Shown here: positions 10,125 to 20,879 of the stretch, one piece after another
How the letters are laid out: each line of letters begins with the position of its first letter
Numbering within the stretch: position 1 is the first letter of the stretch
NCBI RefSeq assembly: GCF_047663525.1
Contig: NC_092616.1
Coordinates: forward strand, 4,563,501-4,627,500
Source: Anas platyrhynchos
Lineage: Eukaryota > Chordata > Aves > Anseriformes > Anatidae
DNA: 64,000 nucleotides
Direction of reading: 5' to 3'
The notes under the pieces: generated by a model
Database searches by the model: none
What the model was told of the DNA's origin: nothing
Seen by the model: the letters and a program-made list of their open reading frames with translations, nothing else
Made by a program: the position numbers and the translations under genes

Positions 10125-11345
10125 AATCTCCCCCTTGCCTTCTCTTCTCCAGGCTCAACACTCCAGCTCTCTCAGCCTCTGCTCATCTGAAGACTCTCCA
10201 GTCCCTCAATGATCTTTGTGTCATTTACTGGACTTACTGCACTACGTCCAGGTCTTTCATGCACAGGGAAGCCCAGAAATGGACACTGCACACTGGGTTT
10301 GGTCTCAGCAGAGGTCAGTAGAGAGGAAGGACCAACTCCCTGAATGTACTGGCAAGGTTTGTAATAATGAAGCCCAAGGTGCTGGTGGCCTTCTTTGATG
10401 TAATTCCACATGGCTGGCACCCGTCCATCTCACTGACCACCAGAAAACCCAGGTCCTTCTCTCCCAAGCTGATTTCTAGCTGGTTGGCCCCAAGCAATGT
10501 CTTGGTGAATAATGTTATTCCTGCAGGAGCATTTCACTTTGTTGAATTTCATGCAATTCATCTTTGCCCAGTTTTGGCTGTGAGGTCCCTCAGAATGACA
10601 GCAAAACCATCTTGTGTGTCAGCCACTGCCCTCAGATTCATATCATCTGCCAACTTGTCCCATTGTACAAGTCATGAATAAACTTGTTAAATAATATTGG
10701 TCTAGTATTGACTCCCTATTTGCACAGTACTGAAAGACCTCCAGCTAGAGTGTGTATATCTGGTAACCACCCTCTGAACCCAGATGTTTATCAAAATTCC
10801 AGTCCATATCATCCACACAGGATCACAAAATTAAAGAATGGCTGAGGTTTTAATGGACAGGATAGGTCCCAATATTGCCCCTACAGTGTCCTCCTTGTGA
10901 CTGACTTCCAACTAGACTACATGCCACAGGACTATGAGCCCAGCTATGCAGGAACTTTCCAGTCCACCTCACTGCCTCCTCATTCTGCCTGGACTTCATC
11001 AGCTTCTCTATCAGGATCTTATGGGAAACATGTGAAAAACCTTTCTGAAGACAAGGCAGAAAGCATCCCCTGCTCTCCCCTCATTTACCAAGGCAGTTTT
11101 TTCATTGGAGAAGTTTATCAAGTGGTTAAGTCTCAACAAACCCTTGGTGAATCCATGCTGACCACTCCTGATCACTTTGTTATCCTCCATGTGCTTGGAA
11201 ATGCTTTCCAGGATTAGCTGCTCCATCACCTTCCCACAATCTGAGGAAAGGCTTTCTGGCCTCTAGTTCCCTGGGACCTCTGTCTTGCCTTTATGCAAGA
11301 TAGGAGTCACATTTGCCTTCCTCAGTTTTGCTCTGGGCCTCTTTC
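10125..11345 (-). mobile_element. CR1 LINE, reverse-transcriptase part, degraded
   Basis: On minus the frame around 11011-11229 keeps an SGQHGFTKG-like CR1 RT motif, followed towards lower coordinates by later RT words with several stops. The inverted copy is 56062-57215; a partial copy is 28170-28335. Confidence 0.85.
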
Positions 11346-14249
11346 TAAGGCTGTGCTCTGGGTTTCTGGGTATTGCTTGGAGTCTGGCACATGGAGAGCC
11401 ATGGTGCTATGCAACTGTACACCCCATAAAGATTTGGCCAGCTCATAAAGAGGAAGGACGAAAGGAAAGTCCTAGCAGGTGTGGCCATGGGTCGACAGCA
11501 AAGAGCTAAAGGCAGGATCTATCCAGCCCCTCTAACCTTCATTGTTCTCTGCTCCATTTAGATCTGAGGTGGAGATGTGCAATGTGCCAATACACGCATG
11601 TCCTGGGAACACAGTTGCTCTATTTAATGTTTTGCAAGGAACATGTTTGGGAAAATGTGTGCAAATTTGGGTGAGAATTCATAGACAAGCCTAAAAATTC
11701 TGAAAAATAGTGCATTTCATTTGTTTTGTCTCTTGGCTTCCTTCCGTAAATCAATAGAGCTGAATAGAGGGCTTAATATAGAGCTGAAGAGTGTCTTTTA
11801 TTTTTTACTGGACTGTGTCTTTTATTTTTCAATGCTGTCAATTAAGACGTTACATTTAGTGCCTGCATGTAGCTTATTCTCTGAGGAAAGCAGATGGAAA
11901 TTGGTGCCAAGGGGCTGTAAAACATTCCGATGAAATGCTAGTGGAAAAATTTCAGAGCTTATCACAGCTGCTGTCAGTCCCAGGAGGCTGATGAGAGAAA
12001 GGGTGAGGCTGAGGAGTAGGGATGAAGACTGTGCATAGAGTGCCTGGCAGAAAAGGTCTTGATTTCCCTGCATGCTCAGAATCCCTTAGCAAACATTCAG
12101 GATCAATACCACTTGGAGATTGTTGATATCACTTTAACTGTAGGCAGACAACTAAAGAAATAGCAGAAAGAAGAAATCCTTTCCTATAGTTTGTATTATT
12201 CTTGAAGTCTGTCCCTTTAAGGAGACTCCTGGCATCTCCCTGATGAACCCCATAAGAATTGAAGACTTGGAAGAATTATGCCCAGAGCCTTGGCTTGTGA
12301 GGGAGTTTTGCATGTACATTCGCCCTCTGCTGCCAGGTTCCTGAACTGCAGATCCTGAAAGCTTGAGCAAGGCTCTCAAGAAGTCAAAGACAGAAGCAAG
12401 CCTGCAAATGTCTAAGGGTCTTGGCCAGCCTCACTGAGGGCCATCCCAGAAGAGGCCACGAGGGCAACAAGGAGACAAGGTGCCCGTCCCTGGGAGATGG
12501 TGGAGGAGGAAATCAGAGGCACTGGTTACAGGTGGAAAATCAAGTAGGGAGGTGGCTCTGAAAGCCCTTGATGTGTTCAACCAAGGGGGATGGCCAAGGC
12601 CTGAGCACATCCCCTGGGAAGGGGGATCCTGCATGTCCTGGGCTGCTTGGGGCTCTGGCAGGGGCAGTGTGATGTGGGGTGTGCAATTCCGAGGGTAGGA
12701 CACTGGTAGGACACTTGCCAGGCTCTGTGGGGTTGAGGAGGTAACAAGGCCCTGGGGCTGTAAGGGACCAGTGTCCTCTGGTGGGCCTTAGTGGAAGAGG
12801 CTGCAGCTGTAGCCCTGAGGTCATCTATTCCACTGGGGGGGCTCCAGCCCCAAATGGCCTGTTGTCATCCCCCTCCACAGCCTGTCCTACATTTTCCTCT
12901 ACCTGTGCTTGCATTCCTGCAGACTTTTACCATACACTCACATTCTCAGTTCAGTCTGGCCTGATGACTGCCAAAGCTGTCCTAACTTCTCTCCATCCTT
13001 ACTGGCTGTGGCTTGAAATACATCCCTGTGTTTTTCTGAGGATTTACCAATACCAGTGGTTTCCCCACAACTAATCAGGCTTCTTCCAAAGCCTGACCCT
13101 GTTGGTCCTCTATCAGCCAATATATCCCAGACCTATATTCGCCTGAATCATCTCTGCACTGAATCTCTACATTGCAGCCCAGAACTCCTCATCATCCTTC
13201 TGCAATGGAAAAGGCCACACTAGAGCAGGTACACCTCTGAAGAGAGTGTGGCACATGGATAAGTGTACAACACAGAAGGTATACCTGCAAGCATCCGTGA
13301 CCGCTGGTAATTCCATGACACAGTAGGTAAAGCTCTGAAGGGAATAAGACTCCTGAATAAGGCTGTGTTGGAACAGGTACACCTCTAAAGGACTGTGGCT
13401 GGTGGATGAGCCCAGTCTGGGGCAGGGGTGAAGGGTGGAGCTCATTGCAATGTCAGATTCAGCAGCCTGGTCTGTGATGTGGTTTAACCCAGCAGGCAGA
13501 TAAGCACCACACAGCCATGTTCTGTAGGAGGTACCACTCGAACCAATAGCAGAGGAGCCTCACAAGGAGCAGTGCAAGTGCAGCAGTGACCTAACCTGAG
13601 CTGGCATTGGTGCCCTCTCACTCCATGTAACGTATGTCTTCTCCTGTCCTTTGGGGTCACAACAACGGATAGAACCCAATTCATGGACTAAATGGAATCA
13701 TTGAACATTTTATGGACATTTCATTAAGTAGGCCCATAGACTAAGGGAATGATATCTGTGTCTTAATTGCAGGGTGTTGATTAATGAAGACTTATTGGAA
13801 AGTCTTGAACCTGTCATTGTATATACGGTAGAGAATAAGAGGTGGATATTGTCCTGGTTACAACTTGGGTGACTTTTTAGGCTCTGAACCCAGCTCAGAG
13901 AGGTGGTTTGTTCCCCCCCAGAAGGACACTGAATGGCTAAGTCAGAAGTCCGTATGTGTGCCCTGTATAGATGAGGCTTCAGTGTGTACATTTTGTTCAT
14001 GTACTGAGGCAAACCTGAGTGAGCACAAATGCCTTCAGCCTGTGTCCATTCCTCCCTCATGCCATACAGTATCTCAGATGAGTGCAGAGCAGGGCAATGC
14101 ACTGCAGGGCTGGGGTGCCTCCCAGCATCTGGGAGAGGAAGCAGGAGCCAGCGGGACACCACAACCACTGCAATGCCCTGCCTTTGGGTGTGCAAGAGAA
14201 AGACTTGTGTGTTCTTGCCTGTCTCCTGCATCACCTTCCCCTGCCTTCC
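11346..14249. other. Low-copy left-arm spacer, no gene recognised
   Basis: It is repeated inverted at about 53.03-56.06 kb with high identity (about a dozen differences in ~280 bases around 12.43-12.71 kb). Short frames exist in both arms but carry no recognisable domain, and frame breaks differ between arms. An LTR-end-like scrap (TGTGGTTTAACCCAGCAGG...) lies at 13478-13530. Confidence 0.6.
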
Positions 14250-14650
14250 TGGACTATGTCAGCAAATGTGCCAGAGGGATCGGAGAACTTTCTGGAGACT
14301 TAGAAGGACTTCAAATCTGTCTTCCAGAAGAAGAGAAAATAGGGTGGGAAGAATTAAGGCTGGTGAGCCTCACCTCAGTCCCTGGGAAGGTGATGGGGCA
14401 AGCTTTTCCACAGCCACCTCCAGGCACTTGAAGGACAAAAACAGGATTGCTGAACCCATAGGGGAGGGGAACGAAAGGGACACTGTCTACCTGCACCTTG
14501 GCCTGTGTCTTTGTCTCCCAGAGACTCCTCATAGCCTGATTGGTGCTATGTGGACTTATCAAATGGATGAGGCTGTGGGTGGGAATTCTGCTGGACAACC
14601 TGGCCCACTTGTCATTTGTACTGCAAAGTTCTCCTGGAGGAGGAAATGTC
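14250..14650 (+). mobile_element. Old CR1 LINE fragment
   Basis: Around 14360-14400 the plus strand reads GGTGAGCCTCACCTCAGTCC then TGGGAAGGTGATGG, a CR1 RT landmark (LVSLTSVPGKVM). The rest is decayed. The inverted copy is 52482-53030. Confidence 0.7.
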
Positions 14651-15770
14651 ACTGAAAGGGTAGTGCTGTGGTGCCTGACATCACCCAGAAGGAGTCTGTG
14701 GTCAGCTCATACTAGTGTGTTTCAAGCAACTGCCATGGAGGGTGGGGAGACATCAGTGAAAGTAAGGAAATATCTGGATGAGAGCAAGGTGGAGAAGCAA
14801 GGTGGGTGCCTACAGCCTGCAGGGAAAAGTGGGAAGGGATAGGACAGTGCAGGACAGCCTTTGGTGGAAAAGACCGAGAGCACTGGCAAGGCTGGAAGGC
14901 CCCAGCAGCACCAAGGTCTTTGTCCCCCTGGCTATGGCAGTTGTCTCTGCTACTGAGGCTCACGAGGACACATGCTGTGCTCATGACACTGAGGCCTTGT
15001 TGCCTCCTTGCAACCCAGTGGGGAGGCCAGCAGGTGTCATAGCATTGTCCTTCACACAACATCACACACCCCACATCCCACTGCCCCAGGAAGAGCCCTG
15101 AGCCATGGGTGAGGGACAGGACCTCCCTGCCCAGGGGCTGGGGGACAGGGCTTGGCCTTTCTGCTTCACCAAACAAACCAAGGCCTTTACTCAGCATCAG
15201 AATCTCCTGCCCAGTGCTTTTGCCTACCTGCAATCATGGCCTCCAATTGTCTGCTCTAACAAGTCCATGGGGAGGCTTTGTCAGTAATGACCCTCACTGG
15301 GGCCCATTAATACTCCTAGACACTTCAAAGTTTCCTTCTGACTTTGACTTCTCCTGCAGTTACATCATTCTCTTCTCACTACCTGAGGTCCATGGGCTCA
15401 GCACCAAATGCACCATGGGGCTCATTACAATTCAGCCATTTTCATCCAGTCTTCCAGACTTCTACAGTTAATTAATAAGTTTTCAAGAGTGTTGCTAAAG
15501 AGGAAGTTTTCAATGACCACTTTACAAAATAACATTTTCATATGTAAGCTCATTTAACTTAGTAGCATTCAGTAGTTGACGTGGATCCAAAGTGTCTCCT
15601 AAGGAGGTCTGGATGGATAGGAAAAGCAGTCCCTTGAAGTCCTAGACTGTATGGACAACCTTGCTGCTCAGCTCTCCATCCCCACCACTTCTCACATCAG
15701 CCAGCGTGACTTGCATCACTTTTAATTACATCAGACTTCTCCACTGACATCTGCAGGTGGATGTTACAGT
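14651..15770. other. Low-copy left-arm spacer, no gene recognised
   Basis: Inverted copy at 50726-52480. The right copy near 51500 lacks about 120 bases present in the left at 14.87-15.0 kb, so the frames do not correspond. No domain recognised. Confidence 0.55.
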
Positions 15771-16229
15771 CTCTTTCCACCAGCTGCTGCCTCCTTCTCT
15801 GAGAAAAGCAGATGCAAACATTTTTTTCTTGTTATGTATGTGTGTGTCTTTGCTATTAATACTTAACAAAAAAAAAAAAATCAGCAAAGAAACACACGTT
15901 AAAAAAAAAAAAAAAAGTAAAAAAAGTCCACAGCAATGAGCCATTTCCAAGTTGAACCATGCACAGGGGATAAGTGTACAGAAAAACATCTGACTCAAAT
16001 AGATGGGAAATGGTAATTGAGAAATACAGCTACAGAGTTGTGTACATGGATGACAAGAGAGGCTACCAAAGGACGGGCAAGTTGAATTCCCCTCAAGTCC
16101 CAAGAAGCAACTCGATGTATCAGAAGGATCTGAATGACCAAAGAGCAAGTGGAAGAAAACTCTGCAGAACAACAGAAACTGCACATGTCCAGATAGTCTG
16201 CTGGAAAGGTGACTTCTGATATGGTCTCT
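15771..16229 (+). repeat. Local repeat block R (copy 1)
   Basis: Direct repeat of 18781-19281 on the same strand; shared words include CTGAATGACCAAAGAGCAAG and CTGCTGGAAAGG. Inverted copies lie at 50263-50725 and 47170-47590. Poly-A runs at 15868-15880 and 15901-15916 fall inside. Nature unknown, non-coding. Confidence 0.75.
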
Positions 16230-17472
16230 TTAATCAGAGTCCTGCCTGACCAGCATCATCTCCTTCTATGACCAGTGACCTGCCTGGGGGATGAGGGAAA
16301 GCCTGTTGATGTAGTCTACCTAGCCTTCAGCAAGGCCTTTGACACAGTCTCCCACAGTATTCTCCTGGAGAAGCTGGCAGCCCATGGCTTGGACAGGTAC
16401 ATTCTATGCTGGGTTAAAAGCTGGCTGGATGGCCAGGCCCAGAGAGTAGTGGTGAATGAAGTGAAATCCAGCTGACGAGCAGTCACCAGTGGTGTTCCCC
16501 AAGGGTTGGTGTTGGAGCCCATCTTCTTTAATATCTTTATGGATGATTTGGATGTGGGAATTGAGTGCACCCTCAGTAAGTTTGCAGGTGACACCAAGTT
16601 GGGGGGAAGTGTCAAACTGCCAGAGGGTAGGAAGGCCCAGTAGAGGGACCTGGACAGGTTGGATCAATGGGCAGAAGCCAGTGGGATGAGGTTCACCATG
16701 GCTAAGTGCCAGGTCCTGCCCTTTGCTCACAATAACTCCAATGCAAGGCTACAGGCTTGGGGCAGAGTGGCTCAAAAGCTGTGCAGAGGAAAAGGATCTG
16801 GGGGTGTGGTCAAAGCTTGCCTGAACATGAGGCAACAAAGTGCCAAGGTGGACAAGAAGGCCAACAGCATCCTGGCTTGTATCAGTAGTGTAACCAGCAG
16901 GACCAGGGAGGTGATCATCCCCCTGTACTCTGCTCTGGTGAGGCCGTACCTCATGTACTCTGTTTAGTTTTGGGCCCCTCACTTCCAGAAGGACATCCAG
17001 GTGCTGGAGCGTGTCCAGAGAAAGGCTACAAACCTGGTGAAGGGCCTGGAAAGCAAGTGCTATGAGGAGCAGCTGAGGGAACTTAGGTTGTTTAGTCTGG
17101 TGAAGAGGAGGCTCAGAAGAGACCTTGTTGCTCTCTACAGCTAACTGAAAGGAAGTGATGGGGAGCTGAGTGTTGGCCTCTTCTTACAGGAAACTAGTGA
17201 TAGGACTAGAGGGAAGGGCCTTACATTTCACTGGGGCTGGGGATTAGATTAGAAATTAGGAGACATTTCTTCTCAGAAAGAGTAGTCAGGCATTGGGATG
17301 GGTTGCCCAGGGAAGTGGTGGAGTCACTGTCCCTGGGGCTGTTTAAGGAAAAGCTGGACATGGTGCTTAGGAACACGGTTTAGTGGGTGACATTGGCAGT
17401 AGGGCATCAGTTAGACCAGCTGATCTTGGAGGCATTTTCCAATGTTGACTTACGATTCTATGATTCTCTGAT
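16230..17472 (+). mobile_element. CR1 LINE, RT half
   Basis: 5'-truncated CR1 with a recognisable RT frame ([17 protein letters not shown] at the LDFSKAFD site, GVPQG, then a degenerate FADDTKL box reading FAGDTKL), several stops, and the usual tail to 17472. Present at the same place in the right arm (49024-50262), so it inserted before the inverted duplication. Confidence 0.93.
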
Positions 17473-17720
17473 GGGGAAGATGAAATGCGGTGCTCAAGAG
17501 ACAGAGTTCTGGCAATGCGACTACAGAGGAAGATCAGTATTTTTTCTCATGCTGTAATAATCATCATATGATCATTTTGATTTCATGGGGCACGTCAAAT
17601 ATTGTATTAGAAGTGTTCGATCATTTCAGCTAATTGAAGTGAAATTTTTGAAATTCTTAAAAAATGCGTAGGCAATCTTCAGGCTTACACCAATAAAATG
17701 ACAATTTTCTGTTGTGCATG
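17473..17720. repeat. Local repeat block R, second part
   Basis: AT-rich; similar in inverted orientation to 48760-49020 and to 47170-47430. It appears to be the continuation of block R split by the CR1 insertion. Confidence 0.6.
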
Positions 17721-18300
17721 GAGCCCTGATGTCACAAAACCCTCACTGCCCAACCCTTGCTGATGGGCAGAGGAGCAGGGGCACCTTACAGAGGAGTTGT
17801 GGTTGAGGAGCCAGGGCGGGCATCCCTTGTCCTGAGCTGAGGGCCAGCAGCATGAAGGGTTCCTGGAGAGTGACCATTACTTCCACCCTTACTGCCGTGT
17901 TCTCAGGGCTCCTGCAGCTCTCCTCGAAAGGTAAGGATGTTGGGAGCTGCTTCTCAAGGGGTGACAAAGGGGCTGTCAGCTGTCCAAAGGTGCAAGTCCT
18001 GGGCTGTGGGGCAGGCTGGTCAGGGCTGGTGGCTGCTGTGGGAGCCCAGCCTGAGAGTCCCGCTGGGCTTAGGGAACAATGCGGCAGTCAGGACTCCTGG
18101 GTCGTCATGCTAGGGCTGTCCTGAGCCCTAGGGCTTGTCTGGGCATGGCTCAATGTGTCCTCATGATGGGGGACAAATCAGGGCCATGTTTCCCTGGGAG
18201 CTGGTGCATCTTTGGGATCTGGATCTTGGTGGAAAGTTGTCTAGTCTCAGAGACTGGTGTGGCCTGCAGCTCCCACAGGCCTCTCAGGAGTGTGCCAGAA
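17721..18300 (+). repeat. Segmental block X' (copy 2) carrying an exon-like frame
   Basis: Resembles 6245-6732: GAGGAGCAGGGGCACCTT..., the exon at 17852-17930, and about 350 bases of shared intron-like sequence. Inverted copy 48150-48760. Confidence 0.75.
17852..17930 (+). CDS. Candidate first exon with signal-peptide-like start (copy 2)
   Basis: ATG plus 26 codons (MKGSWRVTITSTLTAVFSGL...) ends in AAAG before GTAAGGATG. Same length, phase and donor position as the copy at 6352. It differs from the right-arm copy (48628) by one codon (Val to Met) in the stretch I compared. No partner exon is visible before the CR1 at 18310. Product unknown. Confidence 0.38.
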
Positions 18301-18309
18301 ACCCTTCCC

Positions 18310-18765
18310 CTTGTACTGCTCTCCTTCAGGGGAACTCTGTTCCTTGGGTGACGAGACACTGGAAAGCAGCACTGCAGAGAGGGATCTGGGGGTTTTGGTT
18401 GATAGCAAGCTGAATATGAGCCAGAAGTGTGCCCTGGCAGCCAGGAGGGCCAACCATATCCTGGGGTGCATCAAGCATGGCATTGCTAGTCAGTTGAGGG
18501 AGATGATTGTCCCACTCTACCTTGCACGGCTGGGGCCTCACCTTGAGTAGTGGAGGGGAAGTGGTGGAGTCACCATCCCTGGAAGTCTATAAAAGACGTT
18601 TAGATGTAGAGCTTAGGGATATGGTTTAGTGGGGACTGTTAGTGTTAGGTTAGAGGTTGGACTCGATGATCTTGAGGTCTCTTCCAACCTAGAAATTCTG
18701 TGATTCTGTGATTCTGTGATCCTTATGAGTCCTGCCCAGCTTGGGATATACTATGATTCTATGAT
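18310..18765 (+). mobile_element. CR1 LINE fragment with internal deletion
   Basis: The CR1 RT C-terminal frame ([15 protein letters not shown]) runs to about 18550, then jumps to the last ~170 bases of the element and the TCTGTGATTCTGTGATTCTG tail, followed by a second tail scrap ending near 18765. The right arm (47590-48150) keeps sequence missing here. Confidence 0.88.
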
Positions 18766-18780
18766 TTTTGCACCAACTCC

Positions 18781-19334
18781 CACCTCTCTTCCTCAGACAT
18801 CTGGCTGCACATAGTTTTTTGTTGTTATTTATGTGTGTGGGTGTCTTTTTCTTTTAATATTTACAAAAAATGTATATTAAAAATAAACAAACACCAACAA
18901 AAATAAAAGGAGCAACCAAACAAAAACCACAGTCCACAACTGTGAGTCAACTCTAACTTGCCTTCAATGAGGTGCACCATCCACAAGGGATGACTGTACA
19001 ATAAATTTTTGACACAGATATAAGAAATGGTAGAAGAGAAATATAGAATTGGCTACAGGGATGATGAAAGGGACTACTGAAATACAGGCAAGCTCAACCT
19101 CCCCAAACTCCCTAGAAGCAACTGTGTATATGAGAAGTATCTGAATGACCAAAGAGCAAGAGCAAGTGGAGGGCAACTCTGCAGAAGAGCGGAAAATGCA
19201 CGTGCACACACTCTGCTGGAAAGGGGATTTCCAGCATGGTCTGTTTCGTAAGGCCAGGTGGAAATACCTCAAATACTGAGGAGATGAAGTGCAGTGCATA
19301 GGAGAAATTCTGGCAATGCAAATACAGGGGAAAA
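18781..19334 (+). repeat. Local repeat block R (copy 2)
   Basis: Second direct copy of 15771-16229, followed by a short part similar to 17473-17530. The right-arm partner is 47170-47590. Confidence 0.7.
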
Positions 19335-19339
19335 TATAT

Positions 19340-19372
<33 letters not shown>

Positions 19373-19386
19373 TATATACATATTTG
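19335..19386. repeat. (TACA)n/(TA)n microsatellite
   Basis: About seven ATAC units flanked by TA repeats. The matching right-arm sequence near 47.39 kb lacks the expansion, so it grew or shrank after the duplication. Confidence 0.9.
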
Positions 19387-19444
19387 TATTATCTGCCTTT
19401 CTTGATGGGAATATTCACATCTTTCTGTCTGTATAGTGAAATAT

Positions 19445-20875
19445 CACAGAATCACAGAATCACAGAATTTCTAGGTTGGAAGACACCTCAAGATCATCGT
19501 GTCCAACCTCTGACCTAACACTAACAAGTCCTCCACTAAACCATATCACTAAGTTCAACATCTAAATGTCTTTTAAAGACTTCCAGGGATGGTGACTTTA
19601 CCACCTCCCTGGGCAGCCTGTTCCAGTGTCTAACAACCCTTTCGCTAAAGTAGTTCTTCCTAACATCTAACCTAAAACTCCCCTGGCGCAACTTTAGCCC
19701 ATTCCCCCTCGTCCTGTCACCAGGCACGTGGGAGAACAGGCCAACCCCCACCTCACTACAGCCTCCTTTAAGGTATCTGTAGAGAGCGATAAGGTCGCCC
19801 CTGAGCCTCCTCTTCTCCAGGCTGAACAAGCCCAGCTCCTTCAGCCGCTCCTCGTAGGACTTGTTCTCCAGGCCCCTCACCAGCTTCGTCGCCCTTCTCT
19901 GGACCAGCTCAAGCACTTCGATGTCCTTCTTGCAGCGAGGGGCCCAAAACTGAACACAGTACTCGAGGTGTGGCCTCACCAGAGCCGAGTACAGGGGGAC
20001 AATCACCTCCCTAGCCCTGCTGGTCACAGTGTTTCTGGTACAAGCCAGGATGCCGTTGGCCTTCTTGGCCACCTGAGCACACTGCTGGCTCATATTCAGC
20101 CGACTGTCCACCATCACTCCCAGGTCCTTCTCTGCCTGGCAGCTCTCCAATGCGCATAGCTTGGTGTCATCTGCAAACTTACTGAGGGTGCACTCAATGC
20201 CCTCGTCCAGATCATCGATGAACATATTAAAGAGGACCGGCCCCAGCACCGAGCCCTGGGGGCCACCACTAGTGACTGGCCTCCAACTGGACTTGACTCC
20301 ATTTACCATGACTCTTTGGGCCCGGCTATCCAGCCAGTTCCTAACCCAATGAAGTGTGCGCCAGTCCAAGCCAAGAGCAGCCAGTTTCTTGAGGAGAATG
20401 CTGTGGGAGACGGTGTCAAATGCCTTGCTGAAGTCAAGGTAGACCACATCCACAGCCTTTCCCTCATCCACCAGGTGCGTCACTTTGTCATAGAAGGAGA
20501 TCAGGTTCATCAAGCAGGATCTGCCTTCCATAAACCCATGCTGACTGGGCCTGATCGCCTGCTTGCCCTGCAAGTGCTGCATGATGACTCTCAAGAGGAT
20601 CTGCTCCATGAGCTTCTCTGGTACTGAGGTCAAACTGACAGGCCTGTAGTTTCCTGGGTCAGCCCTCCGGCCCTTCTCATGTGATGGGCGTCACATTTGT
20701 TAGCCGCCAGTCAGCTGGGACCTCCCCCTATAGCCAGGACTGCTGATAAATGATGGATAGGGGCTTGGCAAGCTCTTCTGCCAGTTCTCTCAGTACCCTT
20801 GGGTGGATCCCATCCGGCCCCATCGATTTGTGCACATCCAAGTGCCGTAGCAGGTCACCAACCAGTTCTTTGTGG
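19445..20875 (-). mobile_element. Young CR1 LINE, 5' truncated, long RT frame
   Basis: 1431 bases on minus. It keeps a 365-codon open frame of the CR1 pol: [11 protein letters not shown] and GGPQGSVLG boxes, FADDTKL catalytic box, C-terminal NRLPREVV. About 59 codons between FADDTKL and [10 protein letters not shown], present in the copy at 23546, are deleted in frame. The tail has three CACAGAAT units. Flanked by ATAT on both sides (19441-19444, 20876-20879). The other arm is empty at this site (near 46.95 kb). Confidence 0.95.
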
Positions 20876-20879
20876 ATAT

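Noticed and set aside
19536..20633. Long open frame as a host reverse-transcriptase gene
   Set aside because: It is the CR1 LINE pol with the CR1 3' tail, 5' truncated.
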